Below are positions 32,162 to 40,059 of a stretch of DNA of 40,103 bases, in pieces; position 1 is the stretch's first letter, and every line of letters begins with the position of its first letter. The notes below the pieces were generated by a model that saw nothing but the letters and a program-made list of their open reading frames with translations, did not search any database and was not told where the DNA came from. Origin of the DNA: JBDTNL01 sp039933785. GTDB taxonomy: Bacteria; Acidobacteriota; Thermoanaerobaculia; Multivoradales; JAGPDF01. Made by a program: the position numbers and the translations under genes. Location: assembly GCA_039933785.1 (NCBI GenBank), contig JBDTNL010000034.1:1-40103 (forward strand), written 5' to 3'.

Positions 32162-32758
32162 CTAGATTTCGCCGCGGCCGCCCTTGGTGACCACCACGAT
32201 CCGCCAGCCCTGTCCGGCGACGTTCATCAAGATGGCCGCCGCGTTGCCGGCCGTCTTCTGACCGTTGGTGTGCTCTTCCTCGACTCGGTACGTGGCGGCG
32301 GCGCGGCCGCTGCCGATATAGGTGACGTGCAGGTCGTGCAGATGGATCTTGCGCGGTGAGAACGGAGGAAACGCGGTGCGTGCCTTGGCCAGGGCATCAG
32401 AGCCCAGCCAGTGATCGACCGCTTCCTGATCGACGATCCCGACCCAGCTCGTGCCGACGCCCATGTGGGGCTCGCTGGCGAAACCGCGCCAGCCCTTGGC
32501 GAAGTCTTCGGGAGTCATGCCCTCGTAGCCGCGGAGGACCTCGACGATCGAATCGTCGTCCTGCCCGTCGGCTTCCGACACGGTCAAGCCGCTCTTCACC
32601 GCGGCGGGAGCCTCCGTGGTCTGCACTTCGACCGTTTTCTTGAAGATCGCGAAGGCGACTCCCACCGTCTTGGAGTCGGTCTCGCAGACGGTTTCGCTCG
32701 GTAGGCCGAGGGCTCCAGACTGCGCATCGAACGCCTCCTGGATGGGGTTCTTCGACAT
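32162..32758 (-). CDS. Unknown protein, first gene of the YcaO-TfuA operon
   Basis: The 198-residue protein starts at 32758 after GGGAGGA. It has no signal peptide or membrane segment. The first 60 residues (MSKNPIQEAFDAQSGALGLP, one Cys at about 25) look disordered. The second part (about 65-198) contains RGYEGMTPEDFAKGWRGFAS, SWVGIVDQEAVDHWLG, VTYIGSGRAAATYRVEEEHT and WRIVVVTKGGRGEI, in an alpha+beta pattern like SnoaL/NTF2 folds. I do not recognise the family. Because it is the first gene, transcribed with ycaO and tfuA, it may be the protein that is modified; the Gly-Gly near its C-terminus is one conceivable site. Confidence 0.75.
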   Translation of the reverse strand: MSKNPIQEAFDAQSGALGLPSETVCETDSKTVGVAFAIFKKTVEVQTTEAPAAVKSGLTVSEADGQDDDSIVEVLRGYEGMTPEDFAKGWRGFASEPHMGVGTSWVGIVDQEAVDHWLGSDALAKARTAFPPFSPRKIHLHDLHVTYIGSGRAAATYRVEEEHTNGQKTAGNAAAILMNVAGQGWRIVVVTKGGRGEI

Positions 32759-32794
32759 CGGAAATCCTCCCTGGACAGGTCCGTGAATGGCCGG

Positions 32795-32823
32795 ATTCTA
32801 GCACCGGGTTTTGCGGATAACAT
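32795..32823. promoter_or_regulatory. Divergent -10 boxes between the YcaO operon and the Ser/Thr kinase gene
   Basis: In the 73-bp gap, TAGAAT on the minus strand (complement of 32795-32800) would give a ~30-nt leader before the ribosome-binding site of the operon's first gene. TAACAT on the plus strand (32818-32823) ends 8 nt before the kinase GTG at 32832, so its transcript would be leaderless. Neither has an obvious -35. With only 17 bp between the boxes, the two promoters may compete or share a regulator. Confidence 0.35.
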
Positions 32824-32831
32824 TGCAAACA

Positions 32832-35384
32832 GTGATCGACGGGCAGGTTGGACCCTACCGGATTCTGGAGAATCTGCGCAGCGGCGGCATGGGGCATCTG
32901 GTCCTGGCGCTCGATCCACGTCTGCAGCGAAAGGTCGTCCTTAAGTTCCTGCCCGACGCTCTCAATCACGACGAAAACAGTCGCCGCCGGTTCGAGCGCG
33001 AATCGAACGCCCTCGCGGCACTCAACCATCCGAACATCGTCACCATCCATGCCGTCGAAGAAACCGAGGGCCGTCTCTATCTGGTGATGGAATGGATCGA
33101 GGGCTCGCCGCTGAGCGAGCTCATCCCCCGCGACGGCCTGGCGCTCGACCGCTGCCTCGACATCCTGCTGCCGGTGACCCACGCCGTGGCGTCGGCCCAT
33201 AAGGCCGGAATCGTCCATCGCGACCTGAAGCCGGCGAACGTCATGGTGCGCTCGGACGGTGTCGTCAAGGTCGTCGACTTCGGCCTCGCCAAGATGGAAC
33301 AGCGCACCCTGGTCGGGCCGGCGCCGCGCGAGAGCGCCCTCACCCGGCAGGGCATCGTCGTCGGCACCATTCCTTACATGTCGCCCGAGCAACTCGAGGC
33401 CCAGACCGCCGACAACCGGTCCGACATCTTCTCGCTTGGCGTTATGTTGTTCGAGATGGCCACCGGCCGGCTGCCTTTCCAGGGAGCGAGCGACGCCTCC
33501 ATCGCCTCCGCCATCCTGCGCGATGAGCCTCCGCGGCTGGCGTCCATCAAAGCGGATCTCGCCCCCGAGCTCGACACCATCGTGCAGCGTTGCCTGCTCA
33601 AAAACCCCAACATGCGATACCCGGACGCCCTCGCCTTCCAGGAAGCCCTGATCGACCTGCAGAGCAAGTCTCGTCAAGGATTGCTCGGCAGCACTTCCGG
33701 GAAGCGAGCTCGGACCCGGATCAAGCCCGCCGCCTGGGGCTTGGTCGCGGCCCTCACCCTGGCTCTTGCCGCGACCGGATTCCTGTGGATGCGGCGCACT
33801 CCTGCGGCCCGCCGGGACGGCGCACCGTCCTTGCTGTCGGTCGCGCTAGCTGCACCGGCGGCGGTCGGCGCCACCATCGCCGTGCTGCCCATGCGCAATC
33901 TCTCGAGCGACCCCGAGCAGGAATACTTCTCCGACGGCGCCACCGAGGCGATGATCGCCGACCTCGCCAAGGTTTCGGCGCTGCGCGTGACGTCGCGCAA
34001 TTCGGTGATGCGCTACAAGGGAGCGGCGGCAGACAATCTAAAGGAGATCGCCGAGACTCTGGGCGTCGTACACCTGGTGCAGGGCTCGGTCATGCGCGCC
34101 GGCGACCAGGTCGCGGTCGTGGTGCATCTGGTCGATCCGGCGACCAACCAAGAGCTCTGGGGCGAGACCTATCACGGCAGCATGAGCAGCCTGATGGGAT
34201 TCGAGGGCAGGGTCGCCGAGGCGGTGGCGGGAAAAGTCCTTGGCAGCCTCTCGCCCGAGGCCCGCGCCCGGTTGGGCAAGCATCCCGACGTTCCCGACGA
34301 CGTGTACGAGGCCTATCTCCGCGGACGCTTCTTCCAGAACAAGCGCAGCCCTGACAATGTGCTCAAGGGACTGGATCTATTCCAGCAGGCGCTCGCAAAG
34401 GCGCCCAATTTCGCCCTCGCCTGGGCAGCCTCGGCCGAGAGCTACGCGCAGCTCGGATCGTTCGGCTACGCCGTGATGTCACCGCGAGAATCGCTCCCCA
34501 AGGCAGAGGCCGCCGCGCGCAAGGCGATCGCCCTCGAAGACTCGCTATCGGAGGCCCACGGCGCTCTCGCCATCGCGCTCTTGCTCGATCTCGACTGGTC
34601 GCACTCGGCGACCGAGTTCGAACGTGCGTTGTCGCTCAACCCGAGCAACGCCGAGGCCTGGCAGCAGTACGCGGGCTATTTGAGCTCACAGGGCCGCCAC
34701 GCCGAGGCCATACAGGCCGCGCGCCGGGCCCGCGAGCTCGATCCCCTGTCCCTGATCATCAACGAAACCGTGGCCATCGCCTATTTCTTTTCCGGTGACA
34801 TGCAACACGCGACCACCGAGTCCAACAACACGCTGGGGCTCGAGCCGTCATTCTGGCTCGCCCATCATCTGCTGGGCGAAGCGGCCTCGTATCAAGGCAA
34901 ATACGACGACGCCGAGCACGAGTTTCAGCGCGCCCTGGAGCTCACCAAGCGCAATGCCTTCACCCTCTCAGCGCTAGGGCGGAACTATGTCCGTGCCGGC
35001 AAGAAGGAACAGGCGCGCGCCATCCTCACCGAAATCGAGACCCGCGCCGCCAAGGAGTACATCTCGCCCGTACAGCGCGCCAAGCTTCACTTCGCGCTCG
35101 GCGACATGGACGAAGGCTTCCGCTGGATGAACAAGGCAATCGAGGAACGCGACCATAACCTGGCGTTTCTCGGCGTGGATCCGGACTTCGCCCCCCTACG
35201 CCAGGACGCTCGGTTCAAGGCTCTACTCCAGAAGGTAGCCCTCGACGCCACGCCGCCGCCCGCGACGGCAAAACCGTCAGGACCGAGCGAGCCGACCAAG
35301 ACCGAGGGCACCACCTCCAAGCCGCCGACCCCGCACCAGATGGCGGCTGCCGGCGGCCGACGAGCACAGCCTCTTCAGGGCTGA
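32832..35384 (+). CDS. Membrane Ser/Thr protein kinase with TolB-like domain and TPR repeats
   Basis: From GTG at 32832 the protein has 850 residues; it then begins MIDGQVGPYRILENLRSGGMG, as kinases of this group do. A TTG at 32811 is a possible longer start. The kinase domain (about 8-265) has the Gly loop RSGGMG, VVLKFL (Lys), the catalytic loop HRDLKPANVM and DFGLAK, so it should be active. One membrane helix follows (about 300-320, AWGLVAALTLALAATGFLW). Next is a TolB/FlgO-like domain, TIAVLPMRNLSSDPEQEYFS (about 350-460), and then six or so TPR repeats ending with EEADHNL-like helices; the tail is Pro/Thr-rich. The C-terminal part should be periplasmic. The substrate is unknown. Its divergence from the YcaO operon is notable. 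Confidence 0.88.
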   Translation: MIDGQVGPYRILENLRSGGMGHLVLALDPRLQRKVVLKFLPDALNHDENSRRRFERESNALAALNHPNIVTIHAVEETEGRLYLVMEWIEGSPLSELIPRDGLALDRCLDILLPVTHAVASAHKAGIVHRDLKPANVMVRSDGVVKVVDFGLAKMEQRTLVGPAPRESALTRQGIVVGTIPYMSPEQLEAQTADNRSDIFSLGVMLFEMATGRLPFQGASDASIASAILRDEPPRLASIKADLAPELDTIVQRCLLKNPNMRYPDALAFQEALIDLQSKSRQGLLGSTSGKRARTRIKPAAWGLVAALTLALAATGFLWMRRTPAARRDGAPSLLSVALAAPAAVGATIAVLPMRNLSSDPEQEYFSDGATEAMIADLAKVSALRVTSRNSVMRYKGAAADNLKEIAETLGVVHLVQGSVMRAGDQVAVVVHLVDPATNQELWGETYHGSMSSLMGFEGRVAEAVAGKVLGSLSPEARARLGKHPDVPDDVYEAYLRGRFFQNKRSPDNVLKGLDLFQQALAKAPNFALAWAASAESYAQLGSFGYAVMSPRESLPKAEAAARKAIALEDSLSEAHGALAIALLLDLDWSHSATEFERALSLNPSNAEAWQQYAGYLSSQGRHAEAIQAARRARELDPLSLIINETVAIAYFFSGDMQHATTESNNTLGLEPSFWLAHHLLGEAASYQGKYDDAEHEFQRALELTKRNAFTLSALGRNYVRAGKKEQARAILTEIETRAAKEYISPVQRAKLHFALGDMDEGFRWMNKAIEERDHNLAFLGVDPDFAPLRQDARFKALLQKVALDATPPPATAKPSGPSEPTKTEGTTSKPPTPHQMAAAGGRRAQPLQG

Positions 35385-35391
35385 TCGAAAG

Positions 35392-36780
35392 CTAGGCCGG
35401 CACCAGCGGCAGCCACAACACGGCTCGACAGCCGCGCTCCCCCTCGCGATTCACCAGCGTGAGCGTGCCGCCGTGGGCCTCGGCGATCTGGCGGCTGAGC
35501 AGCAGACCGATGCCGGTGCCGCCCGGCTTGGTGGTGAAAAACGGTACGAAGAGATTCGAGGTGTTCGGCAGTCCAGGTCCATCGTCTTCGATCCAGACCT
35601 CGACGCCGGGCCGCGCGCCTCGCCCGACTCCGGTATAGACCGCGGACCAGCCGAGCCGGACGCCGCCGCCGGTTTCCAGGGACGCGTCGATTGCATTGCG
35701 CAACAGATTGATCAGCAGCTGATCGAGCTGATCGCTGTCGGCACGCAGGATGACGTGCGGACCGCCCTCTATCTCGGCGCGCAGCCGCGGTTCGAGCGCC
35801 ACCACGCGTCGCACCCAGTCATCGACGGCGAGCGGTACCGGCTTCGGGCGCGGCAGGCGGGCGAGTTGGCTGTAAGCGCCGATGAAGCGCCCAAGCGCAT
35901 CGGAACGATCCTCGATCAAGCGCAGCCCGGCGCCTAGGTCCTCTTCCCAGTCGTCCGCCCGCGGCGTGCGCAGCGCATGCGTGCGGAGCGTCCCGGCCAT
36001 CGATTTGATCGGCGCCAGCGAGTTGTTGAGCTCGTGCCCGAGCACGCGAATCAAACGTTGCCAGGCCTGGCGCTCCTCTTCCCGCAATGTGCGCGACAGA
36101 TCGGTGAGCACCACCAACTGGTGCGGCACGCCGCCCTCGCGGAAGGTGCTGCGTCGCAGGCCCCACTGCCCCTCGCCGCCGGCGAACCCGGCGCGCACTG
36201 TGCGCGCGGCATCGCCGTCGAGAAACTGCGCGAGCGCGAGCTCTGACGCCGTCTTGCCGAGCAATCGCTCCTCGGGAGCACCGAGCAAGCGCTCGCCGGC
36301 GCGGTTCACCAGGCGCAGCCGATGCTCGCCGTCGAAAGTGAACACCGCAAGGTCGATCTCCACCATCACGCGGCGGAGCAGCGCGCTCGCCTCGAGCGCC
36401 TTCATGCGCTGATCCTGGAGCGTGCGGCCGAGGAGATTCACCTCGCGCATCACTTCGCCCAGCGCATCGTCGTCGCGCCCGCGCCGGGCGCGCAGCGAGA
36501 AGTCGCCCTCGCGGAGCGCTTCGAGCAGGTTGGCGAGCGTTTGCAGCGGATACGCCACCCGCCGACGCACCGTTCCCGCGAGCCCGATCCAGAGCGTCAG
36601 GAGGACCAACGTGGCCAGCCACTGCCCTTCGCGCGAACCCCCCTCGCCCCAGATCAGAAACAGCGCGACAGCCGTTGCCGGGAACCCGGTGAGCAACACC
36701 AGGAGCCAGATGGATCGCTCGTGACTGAAGATCCGGCCCGGAGGCCACCGCGAGCGCGACGGAACAGGAGTGTCGGCCAT
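35392..36780 (-). CDS. NtrY-like sensor histidine kinase
   Basis: The 462-residue protein has two membrane helices (about 24-44 and 53-70), a HAMP-like linker (YPLQTLANLLEALREGDFSL) and a PAS-like domain (about 135-230). The HisKA phosphoacceptor is VLGHELNNSLAPIKSMAG (about 247-264), and the ATPase domain has NLLRNAIDASL, EDDGPGL and GGTGIGLLLSRQI. The HELNNSLAPIK box is typical of NtrY and of the kinases paired with NtrC-type regulators. The gene is 18 bp downstream of that regulator on the same strand and converges with the Ser/Thr kinase gene, 7 bp apart. Confidence 0.92.
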   Translation of the reverse strand: MADTPVPSRSRWPPGRIFSHERSIWLLVLLTGFPATAVALFLIWGEGGSREGQWLATLVLLTLWIGLAGTVRRRVAYPLQTLANLLEALREGDFSLRARRGRDDDALGEVMREVNLLGRTLQDQRMKALEASALLRRVMVEIDLAVFTFDGEHRLRLVNRAGERLLGAPEERLLGKTASELALAQFLDGDAARTVRAGFAGGEGQWGLRRSTFREGGVPHQLVVLTDLSRTLREEERQAWQRLIRVLGHELNNSLAPIKSMAGTLRTHALRTPRADDWEEDLGAGLRLIEDRSDALGRFIGAYSQLARLPRPKPVPLAVDDWVRRVVALEPRLRAEIEGGPHVILRADSDQLDQLLINLLRNAIDASLETGGGVRLGWSAVYTGVGRGARPGVEVWIEDDGPGLPNTSNLFVPFFTTKPGGTGIGLLLSRQIAEAHGGTLTLVNREGERGCRAVLWLPLVPA

Positions 36781-36798
36781 GACGCGGGTTGTCCGACG

Positions 36799-38184
36799 CT
36801 ACAAGCCGTACTTCTCCAGCCGACGGTACATCGCGCTCCGCGACAACCCGAGCGCCAGCGCGGCGCGGCTGACGTTGCCGTCGTTGCGGGCCAGCGTTTT
36901 CTGGATCAACAGGCGCTCGACTTCCTCGAGGCTGAGGTCCTCGAGGTTGGCCTCCGGCTTCGCCATTTGCAAGCCGAGGTCGCTGGCCGCGACCTCGGCG
37001 CTTCTCGCCATGAGCACGGCGCGCTCGACCGCGTGATCGAGCTCGCGCACGTTGCCCGGCCAGGGGTGCGCCAGCAGGGCGCGCACCGCGGCCTCGTCGA
37101 AGCTCGCCAGCGGCTTGCGATAGCGCGCCGAGTACCGACCGAGAAAATGCGCAGCGAGCAAGGGAATGTCGTCACGGCGTTCGCGCAGCGGTGGCAGTCG
37201 AACCTCGACCGTGCGGAGGCGAAACAACAGGTCCTTGCGAAACCGCCCAGCTTGCACTTCAGCTTCGAGATCGGCGTTGGTCGCCGAAAGCACCCGCACA
37301 TCGACCCGACGGCTGCGTGACGAGCCCACGGGCTCGAACTCGCCGCTCTCCAACACGCGCAAGAGTTTCGCCTGCTGCGCCGGCGGGACGTTGGCGATCT
37401 CGTCGAGGAACAACGTGCCGCCGTCGGCGAGCTCGAAACGACCCACGCGATCGCTCTTCGCGTCGGTGAAGGCGCCGCGCACGTGGCCGAAGAGCTCGCT
37501 CTCGAACACCGACTCCGAGAGCCCCCCGGCGTTCACCGTCACCAGCGGTCGCCCGGAGCGCGCCGACTCCTGGTGCAGCGCGCGCGCCACGACTCCTTTA
37601 CCGGTGCCGTTCTCGCCGGTGATCAAGACGTTGGCGTCCGAAGGCCCGATGCGCTCGATGATCTCGAGCACCGGCCGCATGGCCGGCGACTCTGCCAGGA
37701 GCAGGAACTTACCTCCTTCGCCGCCTTCGGCCGGTCCCTCGCCAGAACGCAGAGCTCGGTTCTCGGCTTCGAGCCGTCTGCCGCGTCGCAACGCTCGACC
37801 GAGCTCGACTTGGGTCGCGAGCGTCGCCAGCAGCCGCGCGTTCTCCCACGGCTTCTGCACGAAGTCGCGCGCCCCGCGCCGCATCGCCTCGACCGCGAGA
37901 TCGACGCTGCCCCAGGCGGTCATCACCACCACCGGCAACGACGGGTCAAGCGCGCGCAAACGCTCTAGCAAATCCAAGCCTTCGGCGCCCGACGTGGTGT
38001 CGCGCGCATAGTTCAAGTCCATCAGGACAACGTCGAACTCCGCGGCCTCGGCGGCGCGCAGGGCCGCGGCGGGCAGCGCCGCGGTCTCGATGATGTAGCC
38101 CTCGCCCTTGAGCAGCAGCCGCAGCGCCTCGAGCACGTCGCGCTGATCGTCGGCCAGCAGGATCCGCGGCGGGCGAGCCGTCAT
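36799..38184 (-). CDS. NtrC-family sigma-54-dependent response regulator
   Basis: The 461 residues form a receiver domain (about 1-120; LLADDQRD, phosphoacceptor in DVVLMDLNYARD, VMTAWGSVD, QKPW). An AAA+ domain follows (Walker A GENGTGKGVVARALH at about 192-206, Walker B GGTLFLDEIAN at about 254-264). A C-terminal Fis-type helix-turn-helix ends the protein (GNVSRAALALGLSRSAMYRRL). The sigma-54 contact loop reads GAFTDA where GAFTGA is the consensus; this variant occurs naturally in related regulators. It should activate sigma-54 promoters in response to the NtrY-like kinase. Its ATG overlaps the stop of the DUF3052 gene by 4 bp. Confidence 0.93.
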   Translation of the reverse strand: MTARPPRILLADDQRDVLEALRLLLKGEGYIIETAALPAAALRAAEAAEFDVVLMDLNYARDTTSGAEGLDLLERLRALDPSLPVVVMTAWGSVDLAVEAMRRGARDFVQKPWENARLLATLATQVELGRALRRGRRLEAENRALRSGEGPAEGGEGGKFLLLAESPAMRPVLEIIERIGPSDANVLITGENGTGKGVVARALHQESARSGRPLVTVNAGGLSESVFESELFGHVRGAFTDAKSDRVGRFELADGGTLFLDEIANVPPAQQAKLLRVLESGEFEPVGSSRSRRVDVRVLSATNADLEAEVQAGRFRKDLLFRLRTVEVRLPPLRERRDDIPLLAAHFLGRYSARYRKPLASFDEAAVRALLAHPWPGNVRELDHAVERAVLMARSAEVAASDLGLQMAKPEANLEDLSLEEVERLLIQKTLARNDGNVSRAALALGLSRSAMYRRLEKYGL

Positions 38185-38612
38185 GCAGTACCTCCAGAAG
38201 CCCGCACCCGATCCTTCAGTCGAATGACCAACTTGAGCCCGGACCAGGTCTCATCGACCGCGCACACCTTCACGTCCACCAGACCGTGCGCGAGCGCGCG
38301 ATCTCGCACCACGGCCTCAGTGACATCGGTCTCGACACCCGAAACCTTCTTCGGCCACGACACCCAGATCATGCCGTCGGGAGCGATCGCCTTGCGCAAG
38401 GCGGGCAACCGTCGATCGAGCTCCGTGGAGCGGTCGACAAAGAGCTGGACGAGATCGAACTTTCCTCGCACCGCGCGAGACACCATTACGCCGGGAGGCA
38501 GTTTTCCAAGCGTGTTGTCGTAGCCCTCAGGGGCCCCGAGCAGCGCCAGGCGCATTTCGGGCTTGATCCCCAATTTGTCCGCAAGAGAACGCTTCGAATA
38601 GCCCGCCCGCAT
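38181..38612 (-). CDS. DUF3052-family protein
   Basis: The 143-residue protein starts at the ATG at 38612; the frame runs upstream, but inside the decarboxylase gene. It begins MRAGYSKRSLADKLGIKPEM and contains FDLVQLFVDRSTELDRRLPA and APDGMIWVSWPKKVSG, which is the DUF3052 pattern (short proteins resembling SAM-binding or Rossmann-like domains, function unknown). It lies 38 bp after the decarboxylase stop and overlaps the NtrC-type regulator gene by 4 bp, so all four minus-strand genes here are probably cotranscribed. No strong ribosome-binding site is seen. Confidence 0.8.
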   Translation of the reverse strand: MRAGYSKRSLADKLGIKPEMRLALLGAPEGYDNTLGKLPPGVMVSRAVRGKFDLVQLFVDRSTELDRRLPALRKAIAPDGMIWVSWPKKVSGVETDVTEAVVRDRALAHGLVDVKVCAVDETWSGLKLVIRLKDRVRASGGTA

Positions 38613-38649
38613 CGAAGCGAACTCTAGCAGCAGCGTTCGCTCGCAGGCC

Positions 38650-39930
38650 TCAAGTTGGTCCCGCCGGCGAGACCAATTCGTGCGGGACACACTGCATTCG
38701 GCGGAGCTCGTCCACGGTCGGCGAGCGCCGCAGCGCATGCACCACCTCGCCCCGCCTACCCAACTCTGCCGGCCACTCGTGCGTGAGAAAGAGTGGCATC
38801 GACTCGGTGAAGCCATACGCCCCGGCCTGCAGGAAGACGGCGAGATCTCCGGGCTGCGGCAGCGGCAACAGCGCCCCGGCATCGAGCACGTCCAGACTGG
38901 TGCAAAGGGGCCCCGCAAGAGTCACTCGCCGCGCCCTGCCCAACGCCCGCCCGTCACCGGCAAGGAGTCGCACGGGATGCGGCTCCCCGAGCAGCGCCGG
39001 ACGCAACAGATGGTGAATGCCTCCGTCCAGCGTCACCATCGTCCGCTCTCCCGCCGCCTTCACCTCGACGACGCGCGCCACGTAGATTCCCGCCGGACCG
39101 ACCAGGTAGCGCCCCGGCTCGACCAGCAGCCGAGTCGCACTGAGCTCCGGAATCCGATCGCAGGCGCGGGCGAGGGCTTCCATGCCGCGCGAGAAAGTCT
39201 CCAGATCGAACACACCCTCGCGAGCCGAATAGGGAATTCCCAAACCGCCCCCGAGATCCACCACGTCGAGCCGCACACCGTAGCGCCGCCCAAGCTCGAC
39301 CGACAGATCGAGCGCCCGCGCCGCGCTAGCAACCCAGCGCTCCGCCGACAACACATTCGAGGCGTTGAACACCTGAAAGCCCTGCCACCGAAGATCGGGC
39401 CAACGCTCCCGTTGACCGAGTAGCGTTTCCGCCAACGCGAGGTTCACACCGAACTTCCCGGCCCCAGCCCCACCGAGAATCTGCCGCGTCTCCCCTGCCG
39501 ACCAGGGCACCGCGAGTCGTAGCTGCACCGGAATCGAGACCTCTAGTCGCACCGCCAGCGCCTGCAACCGATCCAACTCATGCGGCCCTTCGACATTGAT
39601 CCCGAGCACCCGGTGCTCGACCGCGGCCAAGAGATCCGCCTCGCTCTTCGCCGGCCCGCTGCACACGACTCGATCGGAACGAACCCCCGCCGCCAGAGCC
39701 AAGGAGAGCTCCCCCCGTGAAGCCACATCCGCCCCCAACCCAAGCCCCGCAAACAAGGCAACCACCGCCAACGAAGGATTCGCCTTCACCGCATAGCAAA
39801 TCTCGAACCGCGAAGGCAGCGAAGCGCGAAGCGCGAGCCCCCTCTCCTCGAGGACCGAGAAGTCATACAAGTAGAACGGCGTCCCAAATCGCGAACCCAA
39901 CTCAACAACGCCCCCAAGGTCCGGGGGCAC
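38650..39930 (-). CDS. Fold-type III PLP-dependent decarboxylase (LysA/ornithine decarboxylase family)
   Basis: The protein has the family motifs FGTPFYLYDF, then the PLP lysine in CYAVKANPSL, VNVEGPHELD (NVEG), GGGLGIPY, EPGRYLVGPAGIYVARV, GPLCTSLDVL (catalytic Cys) and GAYGFTESMPLFLTH. The last segments match enzymes of exosortase- or siderophore-type clusters more than LysA itself; substrate prediction (diaminopimelate, ornithine or another amino acid) is not possible from this. The start is unclear: the frame is open to the end of the window (GTG at 40098, 39978 or 39930). I chose 39930, which begins MPPDLGGVVELGSRFG as in homologues, but no good ribosome-binding site is present. A 33-bp inverted repeat overlaps this region. 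The gene may be cut by the window edge if a longer start is used. Confidence 0.8.
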   Translation of the reverse strand: MPPDLGGVVELGSRFGTPFYLYDFSVLEERGLALRASLPSRFEICYAVKANPSLAVVALFAGLGLGADVASRGELSLALAAGVRSDRVVCSGPAKSEADLLAAVEHRVLGINVEGPHELDRLQALAVRLEVSIPVQLRLAVPWSAGETRQILGGAGAGKFGVNLALAETLLGQRERWPDLRWQGFQVFNASNVLSAERWVASAARALDLSVELGRRYGVRLDVVDLGGGLGIPYSAREGVFDLETFSRGMEALARACDRIPELSATRLLVEPGRYLVGPAGIYVARVVEVKAAGERTMVTLDGGIHHLLRPALLGEPHPVRLLAGDGRALGRARRVTLAGPLCTSLDVLDAGALLPLPQPGDLAVFLQAGAYGFTESMPLFLTHEWPAELGRRGEVVHALRRSPTVDELRRMQCVPHELVSPAGPT

Positions 39931-40059
39931 CTCGGCGCGCCGCCGAGTCCGAATTCCTCGCGCGCCGTCTCCAATCACTGCGTGGACCGCGCTTCCCAGC
40001 GGTCCGCGCGGCCCGCGCGAGACCAAGGAGTCGGTGGCGCGCCGAGGTGCCCCCGGACC
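39918..40059. repeat. 33-bp imperfect inverted repeat with an internal hairpin
   Basis: The arm at 39918-39950 matches the reverse complement of 40027-40059 at 31 of 33 positions; 26 of 27 match in the GC-rich outer part (GGTCCGGGGGCACC...). The 76-bp centre contains a second stem, GGACCGC/GCGGTCC, at about 39984-40006. The repeat sits over the possible start region of the decarboxylase frame. It resembles a BIME/REP-like palindrome or a cruciform-forming element; no transposase or target duplication is visible. A tandem CGAAGCGAG repeat lies nearby at about 40073-40092. Confidence 0.7.
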
